DNA of 64,000 bases. Source: Corylus avellana. Lineage: Eukaryota > Streptophyta > Magnoliopsida > Fagales > Betulaceae. Position 1 is the first letter of the stretch. The number at the start of each line of letters is the position of its first letter. A program made the position numbers and the translations under genes. The notes under the pieces are model-generated. The model did no database searches. It was not told the DNA's origin and saw only the letters and a list, made by a program, of their open reading frames with translations. The stretch spans positions 16,582,545 through 16,646,544 of the forward strand of contig NC_081551.1 of assembly GCF_901000735.1 (NCBI RefSeq). Reading direction: 5' to 3'. Positions 12,220-23,236 of this stretch are shown here, one piece after another.

Positions 12220-12497
12220 TGAGATGGAAGTTAAAATCAAATTATTCTTTTCATCATTTCAGAATTCAAAATTCTAAATCTCAATTCTCTCTTCTACTCT
12301 CCATCAAATAGCATTTAGGTTGTGAGCATATATGTTTTGTTTTTGTAATAAAACACCACTGTTGAGTTCATTCAAATCTGTACGTGAGAGGCATCACTAC
12401 ACATTGTAGAACACTTACCAAAGATCCTTATTTGTAAGTTCTAGAAGAAAGGTACACACATAGAACTCTATGTTTTTATATTTATGTTTTTCCAACA
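12220..12497 (+). repeat. Possible copia 3' LTR
   Basis: The segment begins TG directly after the polypurine tract and ends ...TTCCAACA. It has no coding content. The right end is chosen only because it ends in CA. No 5' copy is present in the window to confirm it. Confidence 0.35.
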
Positions 12498-12845
12498 CCT
12501 AGCATTTCCGAATTGGTAGAATATCATTCGGAATAGATACAACCAAAGGATTTACTTATTAATATTGCCATGTATTATCTGGTACCATAAGGTTCATCTA
12601 AGATTCATGTTTGCATGATCTCCAACGATGGAGAGATAGGAGAGATGATAACTTACTATATTAATGCTACCATATCCGTGTTTTTAGTTTAACATGGATT
12701 TCATTTCACTCTTGTTAGTGTTCTTTGGGAGTTGATGTGTTTTCTCATCCATTATTCTGGGTTTATTAAGAGGTTAAAAAAATTTAGTTATATTGGAATT
12801 CCAGTATAACCAAAACAAATTTAATTATTAAAACCATTACCGCCC

Positions 12846-12884
<39 letters not shown>

Positions 12885-13929
12885 TCGATAATTTTGCCTG
12901 TGTATATCTATGCGTCACTGTATATATGTTGAGGATGTTAGGGGTGTAATAATTGAGATATTTTAGGATTAAAATATGTTACGATAGATATCATTAGATT
13001 AGGGATTAGAATTTAAATATTAGAGATAAATATTATCATTAGAGTAGTTTATTTTACTTAGTCTTTTATTTTCACTATGCATTGTAATTGTCTATTTAAA
13101 GCCATCAAGCTCATTAATAAAAGATTCAGATAATTAATCGCAAACCTTGAGTTTGAAAAATGATTTGTAAGTTTTCTCAAAATCTAAAAGGTCTATATTC
13201 CTTTAGAATCTAAGGTCTAAGTTTCCTCAAACATAAAATCTAAGGAAACCTAAAATCTATTCCTGTTACATATTCCCGTAACAGAGAATTTATCCGCGTT
13301 TTTTTTGAGGTTCTCCAGCATAAATTATGTTGAGATAGATTTGTATGTAATAAACGTTAGGTAAAATAATGCCGAGAAAGTTCAAAATTTTCTTGGTGTT
13401 TGGTTATACGCCAAGAAAAAAAAAAAAAAAAAAACATTTACAACACTAGGTTTAGCAGCGTAAAATATAGGCCGAAAAAAAACACTGGGAATTAATATTT
13501 GTAGTGACCTTCTGAGGAAGACTTCCATAAATTTCTTTTTAATCTTTATTTTCAGAATTCCTGTACGGCTTTTAATTTTGAAGAAAGCCTATAATTAATA
13601 AGAACACCTCTAACTTGTCTTTGCCAACCACGATTCACCTAACTTGTCTAAAAGGCTTTGGTTCAAAACTTTTGTCAATTTCAATTTAAACTGAAAAGGC
13701 TTATTGATTAAACTACTCCCATCCAAGCCCAATTTGCCTACAACTGTCAAGTTTTCTAGCTACATGAATCATGATGATTTTTTTTTCTCTGTACTTATTC
13801 CACGTATAGAAACACCCCATATGACTGATATTCATGACTTCAATATATATTATAGAGACATCTACAAAGGTCTTGCTCAAGGTACGTATTAAGGTCCTTT
13901 TCCACTCAACTTCTCTTTAGGACTTTTTA
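12498..13929. other. AT-rich intergenic stretch
   Basis: I see no gene or clear element. It contains a (TA)16 microsatellite at 12851-12882 and a poly-A run near 13416-13434. Confidence 0.5.
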
Positions 13930-14652
13930 CAAAACTAAAATCACAAGCAAGAAGCCAAGATTGGCCCCCAACCTAGTCTTTAAATGTTTCAAGCCCTCAA
14001 TCCGGCCACAAAGTTCTCCTCTCCCCGCCATTATTAAAAGCACAGACAAAGAAAACAAAATAGAACTTCTTTCCTTGATCAAACATCACTCTACATGTTT
14101 TTTTACGTTAACTTGGTTTTTTATTCCAAATTCTTGCAGGAGTCTAAGTAGGGTTAAAGGATATTTTGAGTGTCATGTCTCTTTCTGCATCCCTCATGTG
14201 GAGTGTTGAGATGGTCATGCCTCTACCTGTATTTTTTGTTTTGGTGTTTAAACTGCTTTGTGTAGTCCTTACTAAGAGGACCGGGTTATTTTATGATTCA
14301 TTTCTTACTTTTTTCTTGTATGTCTCGTACTGTAATTTTCTTTTTAAGTCTGTTGTTAGGGAGCCCACTTCTTTTTAAGTGTTTTAATCTCTGTAACCCT
14401 TTTCTTATTTGCTAAAAAAAAAAAAAAAAATCACTCTAAAAGTAATAGTTTGACTTTGAAGTTTGAATTAATTGAACAGAAACAATTACACAAAGATTTC
14501 CAACCATGAACCATTCTGTTTATAATACCCAACCTTAACTCTTCATAATTAACTCGAGTTTCCACAAGGCAAAACATATCAACATTCAATCTATTTGCCA
14601 TACCTTTTACCTCTTTTTGTTTTATGGGATCATTCAAATCCTTACATTCCAA
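13930..14652 (-). pseudogene. LINE ORF2 endonuclease N-terminus (relic)
   Basis: On the minus strand the frame begins near 14652 with LNDPIKQKEVKGMANRLNVD, followed by MFCLVETRV. This is the typical start of a plant LINE (L1-type) apurinic endonuclease domain. The reading is interrupted at 14430 by an inserted poly-A retroposon. It resumes on the other side near 14093 with fragments resembling the FVYAFN...ERR..LW block of the same domain. In a live LINE this domain nicks target DNA for target-primed reverse transcription. The copy is broken and lacks RT. Confidence 0.65.
14094..14429 (+). mobile_element. Short poly-A retroposon nested in the LINE relic
   Basis: The insert is flanked by direct repeats ATCACTCTA (14085-14093 and 14430-14438) and ends in about 17 A. 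That is the signature of target-primed retroposition. It has no coding capacity. Its 3' part shares a block beginning agtctgttgtt and running through gggagcccac (14347-14377) with the larger retroposon at 17878-18945, so the two belong to one family and this copy is 5'-truncated. Confidence 0.75.
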
Positions 14653-15600
14653 ATGAAAAAATTCATTTCAAAACTGATGTAGGAGAAAAAGAGAGATAAA
14701 ATGTCTTTATTTATTTATTTTAAATCAAATATCTTCATATATGGATTGAGGTCCATTTACAATTCCTTCAATTCAAAAAATTGTTCATTTTTACCTATGA
14801 ACAATCTAAATTAAGTCATGTACGCATTAAAAAGAAAGCAAGCATACAAAGAGCCAAAAAGAACAAAAGGGTGGTTGGACCACCCCTTAAGGTGGTCGAT
14901 TATCCCAATAAGTGGTTGTAGTGATATGACCACCTCTTCACCCTTTGAGAAGGTGGTGGGCCACTCCAAAGGAGCGATTGGAATGGTCCAACGATCCCCC
15001 TTCTTCTTCCTTTAGACCACCTCTCCACCTACAAGGAGATTGTCAAATCACTTGTTTTGAGAGTGGTTCGATCGCTCCCTTTAACTTCATCTATCAAATG
15101 GTGAGGAAGATTAAACAGTAGTGGGTTTCTCCAATATTCTCCACAATTAGACAAGAAACACCATTGTCTTTTTATCTTATCAAATGTGATTGGCTTGGTT
15201 TCTTATCTTAAAGAAACCCTCTTTTCTTCTTTTTGAGGAACAATCCAAATCAAGATAGCCATATGAGACCCGACCTCAACAAAACACTCCACATGAGGGT
15301 TTTCTTCTTTTATTCTTCTCTTTGTGTTGCTCTCTCTCACTTTATGTCCTATTACGAAGAAACAAGTTACAAATCATTATCTCAATCATTTTTTTCGTAA
15401 ATTCATCTAATAGTTAATGTACCCGTTTACCATACAAAGATATATATATATATATATATACACTGTCTAGATTCGAAGAAATTGAAGGGGTGTCTAGTGT
15501 TTTACACGTACACACCCCACAGTTGGGACAAAGACAGCCACTCTCACCTAGGCCTCAAAATAAGAAGAAAATTTAGTGCACTCTCAGATTTCTTTGATAC
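14653..15600. other. Intergenic stretch with a GGTGGTC-rich patch
   Basis: No gene is seen. At 14868-14960 there are several ggtggtc/gaccacc words in both orientations. A short (TA)n run lies near 15440-15460. Confidence 0.4.
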
Positions 15601-15609
15601 ATAGAGAGA

Positions 15610-16217
15610 GGGATCAGGATCCCGGCAATGCTTCAAAAATTGCCCATTAGCTTTTTCTCAAATCTTGGCCATCCAATGTTATTTAACAGCCACAATTTCG
15701 TCATGTGTCCCAACTAAAAATAAATAACAAAATATTATTTATTTTTTAAAAAATATTTATAAAACAAAATATTAAAATTTAAATTTAAAAAAATTGGGGT
15801 GGCCGGCAATCCCAACTGAGCCTTCTGCCACCCCCATGGCCATAGGGGGTGATTCGACCACCTCCCATGACCAAAACCCAAAAATTAATTTTTGGGTTTT
15901 GGCCATTAATGGGGGTGGCCGAACCGCCCCCTAGGGTCATGGGGGTAGCTTCGACCACCTCCAACCGGCCCCTGGGGGTGGTTTCGCCACCCCCATGGCT
16001 CAATTGGGGTGACCGGCTATTTCATTTTTTTAATTTTAAATCTTAATATTTTAATATTTTATTTTATATATATTTTTAAAAAAATAAATAATATTTTATT
16101 ATTTATCTTTAGTTGAGACACGTGATAAAATTATAACTATTGAATGACATTGGATAGTCAGAATTTGATAAAAAGTTGATGAGCAATTTTTAGAGCATTG
16201 CCGGAGATCCTGATCGC
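15610..16217. mobile_element. Mutator-type MITE with long terminal inverted repeats
   Basis: The ends GGGATCAGGATC (left) and GCGATCAGGATC (right, reverse strand) continue as inverted repeats of well over 100 bp, including CCGGCAATGC and the AT-rich arms. Flanking 9-mers ATAGAGAGA (15601-15609) and ATAGGGAGA (16218-16226) form a 9-bp target duplication with one mismatch, typical of Mutator-like elements. The centre (15795-16015) is again a ggggtggc/ccaccccc palindromic module. There is no transposase gene. Confidence 0.85.
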
Positions 16218-16226
16218 ATAGGGAGA

Positions 16227-17637
16227 AGTTTGTCCAACAATCATTCCTTGAAGACGTGAGAATGTAAATCTAAGCTGGCTGCTCAAAAAGGACCTTTATT
16301 ACCTATGACAATGAGTTGAGGCCTATGAGCAGGAGCAAGTCTCCCGACCACGGCAAAAGAAGCCAGACTGCCAGGCCCCTCCCAATTAAAACGCCGCTCT
16401 AATTCCCACCTATCTCCCCTCGATCTGCATTTTTACTTTTACATGCTATATATATATATATATAATGTTATTGCGGTGCCAACAAAATTAATGACCCACA
16501 CAAATGTTGTCGAAGTACGGAGAAATGTATCATTTATTGTTGTGCAGTGCTTATCGGCCACACTGTTTTTACTTTTCAATTTTGTATTTCTTTTGTTTTT
16601 TTTTTTAATTTGGTTTGGTTAATTGATCCCTGATTAGGGCATACGTGAACACAATAATCAAACCCAAATTGTTTTTTTTTTTTTCTTTTTTTTTTTCTTT
16701 TGTATAGGACGAATAAGATTGCCTTTTGATGGAGCGAGGCGGGGTGAGAAGTAGAAGTTATACACACTAGACTTCATATATAGATCTTCTATAAATCTTA
16801 AAAAAATTCTAATAAAAAAATAGGGAATAGTGAAAAAAAAAAATCTCTTAAGAGTGTTTTCTGTTGGAATTGAAAAACTAAAGAATAACATTGGCAACAA
16901 AAACTAGTAGGCCAAGCTACCCTTATTATACTTAAATAGGTTTACGATCTCAATCCTGAAAGTTTAAAACTGTTAAAAACTCGCTCAACCGAACGTCGCA
17001 CAAGTGTTGAACGAAGTTCTTGTCTTGCCATTAGTTGCAATATTCTTGCTCAAGCAAACATTGAAAAAACTTCATGAACCAGATTTTTGAACTTTTATTG
17101 ACAGTCAGTTTTGACTTAGTAAACTTCAAATTGATTGCCAATTATATTTAATTTTCTATTTTATATTAGAATTTTAATTTATTAGGATCTTATTTAGTGA
17201 AGATCTTATTTATTTTATTAGGACTTTATTTCATTTCCTTATTAAGATTAGGGTTACTCTTACTACTAGAATTATGTTTACTTTCTCTACAAGTATTTTT
17301 CTTTTATAAATAGGATACTTTGTAATCTAAAACATAGATTTAATTTAGTTATTATCAAATTAGAAAATTTTCTCTTAAATACTCTTCTTTTAGCCTGCTG
17401 ATTTGTTTTATCTTTCGGTCATAAGATGCAGACACTTTTGATTGTTGTTACTTATGTCAGTCATGACGAGATACTAACATCGTCATGAGGAACTCTCAGA
17501 GAGAGCTGAATCTTGGAACTTGCATTTCTCGTCATAATAAAAACATGATGAGATAATGACAAAACAAAATAAAAGTTTCAACATTTCAACCATTTCGTCA
17601 TGACGAAACCAAACAAAGAGTGCCCCAACTTCTCTGC
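16227..17637. other. AT-rich intergenic stretch
   Basis: No gene is recognised. Poly-T tracts lie at 16670-16700 and a short (TA)n at 16448-16463. Confidence 0.5.
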
Positions 17638-19100
17638 CCTATGTTTGGCCTTAAACAATCGTCTAGATAGTGGTACTTTAGATTTCATAAGGCTGTTACT
17701 TAGATTGGCTTTAAAATGCTAAAGGATGACCATTGTGTGGATGTCAAATGTATGAATTAAGAAGAGCTTTTTTATTCTATCTCCATATGTAGATGACGTT
17801 TTATTAGCTAGAAATGATATGGAGACGATTGTCTTCATGAAAGGGTTGTTATCCTCTTCTTTTGAGATGAAGAACATGGAAGTACCAAAATCTTCTGCTT
17901 CTCTCTCGAGAGATGTTTTTTTTTTTTTCCTTTTCACACCCATCCACCTCCTCTATGAGGGCTCTCCACCGCCTTTGTGGGGGCTTCTCCTCCCCTCTTC
18001 ACCTCCGCCTAGTGCGGCCGCCCCTCTTCCCTCCTTTGTCACTCATTCTCTTTTGGCTTTTCTTTTTTCAATTCATAACGAAGAAGCTTCAACGACAGTC
18101 CTCCATCTCCAAGCCACCACACCTTGCCTTATCGTCACTCTCTAACTATTCTCCTCCATTGGCCGCTACGCCGTGCCCGGTTCTACGGTGAATCTCAAAT
18201 TCAGTTCTCTCTAGGCCCGATCTATCGTCATTCGTTCCTCCACAGGCCCGACGCGCCTGGCCACTGGGTTCCCTAGCCTTCCAGCTCTCCAACGCCGCCT
18301 CTTTTTTCTTCATCCAACCACCACGCGCCAGCACATGGGATCACATGCATCTACGTGTGAATCTAACGCGCCTGCGCGTGGATCTCATGCGCCGATGTGT
18401 GTTCGCCGGGCTGCCGTCAAAAGCTCCTCCGCCCCTCTATTGAAGTCGCTGCTTCGTGATCTTTTTTACTGTTATTTTTATTTTCCCTGTTTTTTTACCT
18501 TTGTTGTTTTTTACAGCTTTTTGTGTATTTTGCTACTTGTTTGTTTCGTGGGTTACTGTCTCCTCGGTTTATTTTGCTTTGTTTGTTTTGTGGAGACTTT
18601 TATAGCTGGTGTAGTGGTAGATCCTCTCTATTCTACAGTCCTTGTATCGGACTATGACAGTACATTTTTGGTTTCAACCTCTTTAGGGTGGTTGTTTCCG
18701 ATTCCATGTGGGAGTTCAAATAAATTTGCCTTAATTTGTACCCATTTTGCTTCTGTAACCACCTTGAGCGACCCGAGTCACTCGTTTGACCAATTTCCTA
18801 CCTTATGTAATTATTTCTGCATTGTTTTAGTCTGTTGTTGGGGAGCCCACCCCTTTTTCGGTTTTAAGATCACCCACTCTTTGTTTCTTTCGGATCAGGC
18901 TTCTCTTACAATCATTTTCCTTATTCAATTAAAAAAAAAAAAAATGGAGAACATTGGGAAATCTAATTATGTGCTTAGAGTTAAGATCTTGAGGGATCAA
19001 TCTAGAAAATTTATAGGCTTGTGTCAAGAGACTTAATGATCAAGAAGGTTTTAGATTGATTTCGTATGCGCAATTCTAAACCTATAGTGATAGTATGGCA
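17638..19100 (+). pseudogene. Ty1/copia reverse transcriptase fragment, split by a retroposon
   Basis: The left part (17638-17877) carries FGLKQSSR, a degraded DDHC-V-YVK region, a frame-shifted YVDD-type catalytic box (tatgtagatgac, 17786-17797) and SSFEMKN. After a 1.07-kb insert the same domain resumes (18955-19090) with GKSNYVLRVKI and FIGLCQET. Both halves align to consecutive parts of a copia RT. It is inactive because of truncation at both ends, frameshifts and the insertion. Confidence 0.75.
17878..18945 (+). mobile_element. Poly-A retroposon nested in copia RT
   Basis: The insert is bounded by GAAGAACAT (17869-17877) and GGAGAACAT (18946-18954), a target duplication with one mismatch. 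It ends in an A14 tract. The left end is CT-rich, the body up to about 18440 is GC-rich, and the right part is T-rich. A 233-codon open frame (18335-19036) runs out of the insert into the host copia and resembles no protein. I read this as a non-coding, non-autonomous retroposon. Confidence 0.75.
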
Positions 19101-19203
19101 GCTTTGCCTTCTCGTTAGGTTTCACACTTCATTTTCTGTATGAGGGAGATGATTGGATGAGAGATTTGGAGGAGATACTTAATGGATATGGTGTTTAATG
19201 TGG

Positions 19204-19409
19204 ACAAGTGGGAGACGTTGGAAATTAATTAATCCACGGAACATCCACGTGGGTTAGTCGAGCTGGTATACCTAGTTGAGATAAAGAGTAGGTAAGATGG
19301 TTAATTATTTGATAACTCCGCAAATTTGGATTGAAATAGAACTTTACTATCATGAGTTTGATAAATCTCTCTCGATTGGACCTTCTCCCTTTTTAGAACT
19401 TTAGTAAAG
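19204..19409 (+). repeat. Polypurine tract and start of a copia 3' LTR
   Basis: acaagtgggaga (19204-19215) is followed by cgttggaaattaattaatcc, which is one base from the usual TGTTGGA start of a copia LTR. It lies about 115 bp beyond the copia RT fragment in the same orientation. The right end is unclear because a MITE interrupts at 19410. Confidence 0.4.
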
Positions 19410-19575
19410 GAGTAATGTTGCATGTCAGCTCCGATCTCAAAACTGATATAACTTTTAAAATCACCATTAAATTTGTAATAAATTACTGTTAAATTTGAGC
19501 TAATTGTAATTTTAAAAGCCAAATCAATTTTATGAAGATATAAGGAGGACATGGAGGTGACATTTAGAATTACTC
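19410..19575. mobile_element. 166-bp Mutator-type MITE
   Basis: The ends are GAGTAATG and its imperfect complement (GAATTACTC). They are flanked by TTAGTAAAG (19401-19409) and TTGGTAAAG (19576-19584), a 9-bp duplication with one mismatch. The interior has inverted copies of cttttaaaatcaccattaaa, shared with the element at 21793. Confidence 0.7.
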
Positions 19576-19584
19576 TTGGTAAAG

Positions 19585-20710
19585 ACGAAACACTAAGTTG
19601 GTTTTAAAAGGAATTGAACGTACCTTTCATGAACTGATGAACACGCTTTGAAAATTGAGAAAAAATTTGCCTAATGCCTACATCCATGATCCCTACGTGT
19701 AACCATCAAAAGCCCTATAAATTAAAGTGTGGAGACTCAGAGGAGACTCTAGTAGCCTCCTAGGTAATGAAGAAGAGCACTAGCTAATTCGTGAGATAGT
19801 GGATTAGATGTAGCCTATGAGACAAGTAACAAATCCGACCCGTAAAAGATCTGCTTGGAGTGAGCTATATCGAATAACACTCGTTATTACAGCCTTCATT
19901 TTTTTACCACTCAAAATTTACATGAAGATCTATGAACAAGACCCAGTTGATGTGTACGGTTGAATGTGAAAACATTGTAATAAATTTCTAGTTTTTTAAA
20001 GACATGTTGTAATAAATTTGTATAGTAATTATTCCAACTCCACTGCATTGACTATTTCTTTTTTCCTTTCTTTTTGTTTTTTTATTTTTTATTTTGGATG
20101 AAAAACATAACTATATTTGTACATGGACATGCCATAACAAGTTAGATGTACATTAATGCATTAGCTAGAAATTATCATTAGACATCTAGTAGCCCCAACC
20201 AGAACCGCCAAAGAACTCAGACATCTAGGGTACTTTTCAATTAGAATGTCGTTATTATGTCAATTACATTTGATGCCCCATAAAATGGGCAACTCTGTTC
20301 AACTTGGCTATACGTACCTTTCTTTTCTTTTCTTTTTTTCTTTTTCTAAGCTCCTCTTGGCTATACTTGACGAGATATAAGATTAGTCAAACACGTATGA
20401 AACCAAAATATGAGTTGATAGAAACTAAGGATTGCTTAAGGCTTGTTTCTTATTTATTTTCTTGTTTTTATCTCTCTTTGCCCTCTTAAATCAGCTTTAT
20501 AAGCTGATTTTAATACTCTCCCTCACATGTGGGCTCAAATTCTCCCTTAATAAATGAGGTCTAACACATGAAATATTTAATTAAAATAAGAGGTGAATGA
20601 CGGTGTCAAAGTTTGAACTTATAACGTCTGCTTTGATTTATCATTAGATCAAAATCTAATAGTAGTTCATCTCAAATTTAATAGTGATTTTAAAAGCCAC
20701 ATCAACTTTG

Positions 20711-20742
<32 letters not shown>

Positions 20743-21543
20743 GAGATAAAAATATGTTTTCTACCATTACTCTCTTGTTTTAGGTGATTCCTTTTGGTGA
20801 GTGTTCCTTCCTGTAGGAGAGATTTGTTGTTTCATAAATGTTCATTTGGAATTAGCTAGAATCCTCTCTACGTTAGGCAAAAAATTGGGATAAAATTGTC
20901 TCAATTTTAAAAGATGAGGACAATTTTATCCGAATGAAATGGAGAAGGTCCTATTCCAGCTATTTGTTGCCTCCTTGATGACGTGTGTGTGCGCTTCAAG
21001 TAAGATGCTTGCGGGTAGTTTGGATATTGGCATGGGTCAGCTGGTTATAATTGTTCAACTAGAAAATGTATGCCTCCATTCTAGGAACGAATTAAAGCTA
21101 ATTATAACCAAGCCATATATCAACAAGTATATCTACCTGCTCTCATAAACACCATAAATCAATTTTCACCGTTTCAATCGAAGTGAGAAATATTTCACAA
21201 AGAACAGAGAGATAGAGGGAAATTACAATATTACTCTATATATAATTTTGGAAATAAATTGAATGCTATATATCCAATTAATTTCAGGGACAATTATCAA
21301 AGAGGACAAACAAAATAGAGGCCTTCAGCATAGGAAACATTATTAGGGTCTCATCTTCGTCAATAGTAGCCACTTGCTGCCTGTTTTTGTCTCGGGTCCT
21401 TTTCCGTGTCTGAAATGTAATAAATAGTCAGTAGACATATATAACTAATATAGTTTAATATGTTATTTTCTTAATCATGATATATATTTTAGTATTTATA
21501 TAACTAAAACTAGAAGTTTAATTGACATTTTAAAGTGTTCAAA
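19585..21543. other. AT-rich intergenic stretch
   Basis: No gene is seen. A partial copy of the GAGTAATG-type MITE interior (gattttaaaagccacatcaa, near 20685-20704) is followed by a poly-A run of about 24. Confidence 0.45.
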
Positions 21544-21557
21544 AATTTAGCTTTATC

Positions 21558-21657
21558 GTCCTCAAGGGGTAGCTCAATCGGCTGTGAATCACGCCTCATG
21601 AAGCGGTGGTCACTTGTTCAAATCTCCCATCTCCCTCCTCTTGTATGGACATGTCAA

Positions 21658-21690
<33 letters not shown>

Positions 21691-21691
21691 G
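21558..21691 (+). mobile_element. tRNA-derived SINE with (AAT)n tail
   Basis: The left part carries RNA polymerase III internal promoter boxes: an A-box-like TAGCTCAATCGG (21570-21581) and a B-box-like GTTCAAATCTC (21616-21626). The 3' tail is (AAT)10. The element is flanked by AATTTAGCTTTATC (21544-21557) and AATCTAGCTTTATC (21692-21705), a 14-bp target duplication with one mismatch. It is not a working tRNA gene because no cloverleaf 3' half follows. Confidence 0.85.
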
Positions 21692-21792
21692 AATCTAGCT
21701 TTATCCAATACTATAAATCCAACATGTTGCCTATTGACATCCAAGAAAATCGGGGCATGTTAGAACTAAATGATATAACCATGCATGGGAGG

Positions 21793-22532
21793 GAGTAATG
21801 CTAGGAAGCATATCTGTTTTATCTTTCAAAAGTTGACATCGCTTTTAAAATCACCATTGAATTTTAGATTGATTACTATTAATTAGATTTTGATCCAATA
21901 GTGATTTTAAAAGCCACATCAATTTTTTCTTCTAGACAATACCAAGAAAAATTTCAAGAGGAGGGAAGATCTAGTTTGTAGATCTAGATCTAGATACAAA
22001 TCTAGTCTCTTCAACCTTAATTAGATTTGATCATCTTTTTTGACTAAGGAGTATCTTCTGAAGGGATGTCTACGATACTGTGATCCTCCGCTGCTGCTTG
22101 TGGGGTTTTCATTTTTTATTTTTTATTTTGTTTGTCCTGGCCTTCGGGTTGAGGATGAATTTGTTGTCCTGGTCTTCGGGTTGAGGATGGAGTAGATCGG
22201 TGTAGGGGTTTAACTCTCATGGCTAGATTTTTAGTTTCTAGATGTTTTTTATTTTTGTTTTATATTTGGGCTACCCATGTCCTAAATCTTGTTTGTACGA
22301 AGCAGATCTGTTTCTTAAATGTAAGTGTACATGAGTTAGCAGAAGCTTGAAGTCATTTTTATGACTTTATAACCTTCTTAGCTTTTAGCTATGATTTTTC
22401 AGAGCTGTATGCTCTGTGATATAAGATTTTTATACTCATGAAAGTTCATCAATAGAAATTCCATATTTTTCAAAAAAAAAAAAAAGCCACATCAATTTTT
22501 GGAAGATAAAAAGATAGTTCATAGCATTACTT
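21793..22532. mobile_element. GAGTAATG-type MITE interrupted by a retroposon
   Basis: The outer ends, GAGTAATGCTAGGAAGC and (from the right) AAGTAATGCTATGAACT, are inverted repeats. The interior repeats ttttaaaatcaccattgaa in inverted form, as in the MITE at 19410. The right arm is separated by the insert at 21928-22481. No target duplication was found at the outer ends. Confidence 0.6.
21928..22481 (+). mobile_element. Poly-A retroposon inserted in the MITE
   Basis: It is flanked by perfect 19-bp direct repeats AAAAGCCACATCAATTTTT (21909-21927 and 22482-22500) and ends in poly-A. Its 3' 100 bp (agctatgatttttcagagct, then tgctctgtgatataag) match the 3' ends of the minus-strand copies at 42144-42918 and 58304-59115. 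A 33-bp unit containing ccttcgggttgaggatg is duplicated at 22135-22191. It is non-coding. Confidence 0.8.
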
Positions 22533-23231
22533 AAAATAAGAATACTCTACCAGAGGAAATGATACATGTAAGAAAGGTGAATGTTAAAGGAAACTCACAA
22601 CATGATCAAATGCCCCATCAACCAAATAAGATTAAGATATTTGCCCTACCCAAACATCCAATCATACTAAGACCACATCTATATAAGATTGGGTAAAGGT
22701 AAGAATCAAGTATGGTCTCATGCCCTAATCTCTACCGATTTTTCTGATTCTCTTATTACCTTACGTCAACACCTTTATTGACTTAAGCATTGGAGGTAGT
22801 GCAGCCGCTGCCCCTTCCCTCCTTTGTGGCGCACCACTCTAGCATTTGGATGTCTTAAAGAGATCCAAGATTGAGGACTAGGTGTACGTAGTCACTGTAT
22901 TAAAAATTTTTAAAAACTATTGTAAAATTCCTATAAAGAGAGATGTTATGATATCTTCATTTCTATGCAAAATAACTAACCATAAAACTTACTTTTTTTC
23001 TAGTTTAGCTAATCAATTTTTCAAAACATGCATTCAACCATTTATCTAAATTTATTCTCAATTTTATTACAATAATTATTTTTAAACTTTTTTACTCAAA
23101 TGAATCATCCCAAATGACACAAAATTAGACAAATCTTAAATCAACAAATTAGATGAATAATCGCAAATTGAAAATCAAACAAATAAGAAGAAAATCAATA
23201 ACTCAGTTGTGGATGGCGGTGTTGTGGGTTT
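22533..23231. other. Intergenic stretch, nothing recognised
   Basis: AT-rich DNA without a supported gene or repeat boundary. Confidence 0.5.
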
Positions 23232-23236
23232 TAGGC

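Noticed and set aside
18335..19036. 233-codon open frame (Phe/Leu-rich, membrane-like)
   Set aside because: It lies in the T-rich part of a poly-A retroposon and runs across the poly-A tail into the host copia sequence, so the hydrophobicity is compositional.
21558..21640. Possible tRNA gene
   Set aside because: A and B boxes are present, but the acceptor and T-arm pairing is missing and it has an (AAT)n tail and target duplications, so it is a SINE.
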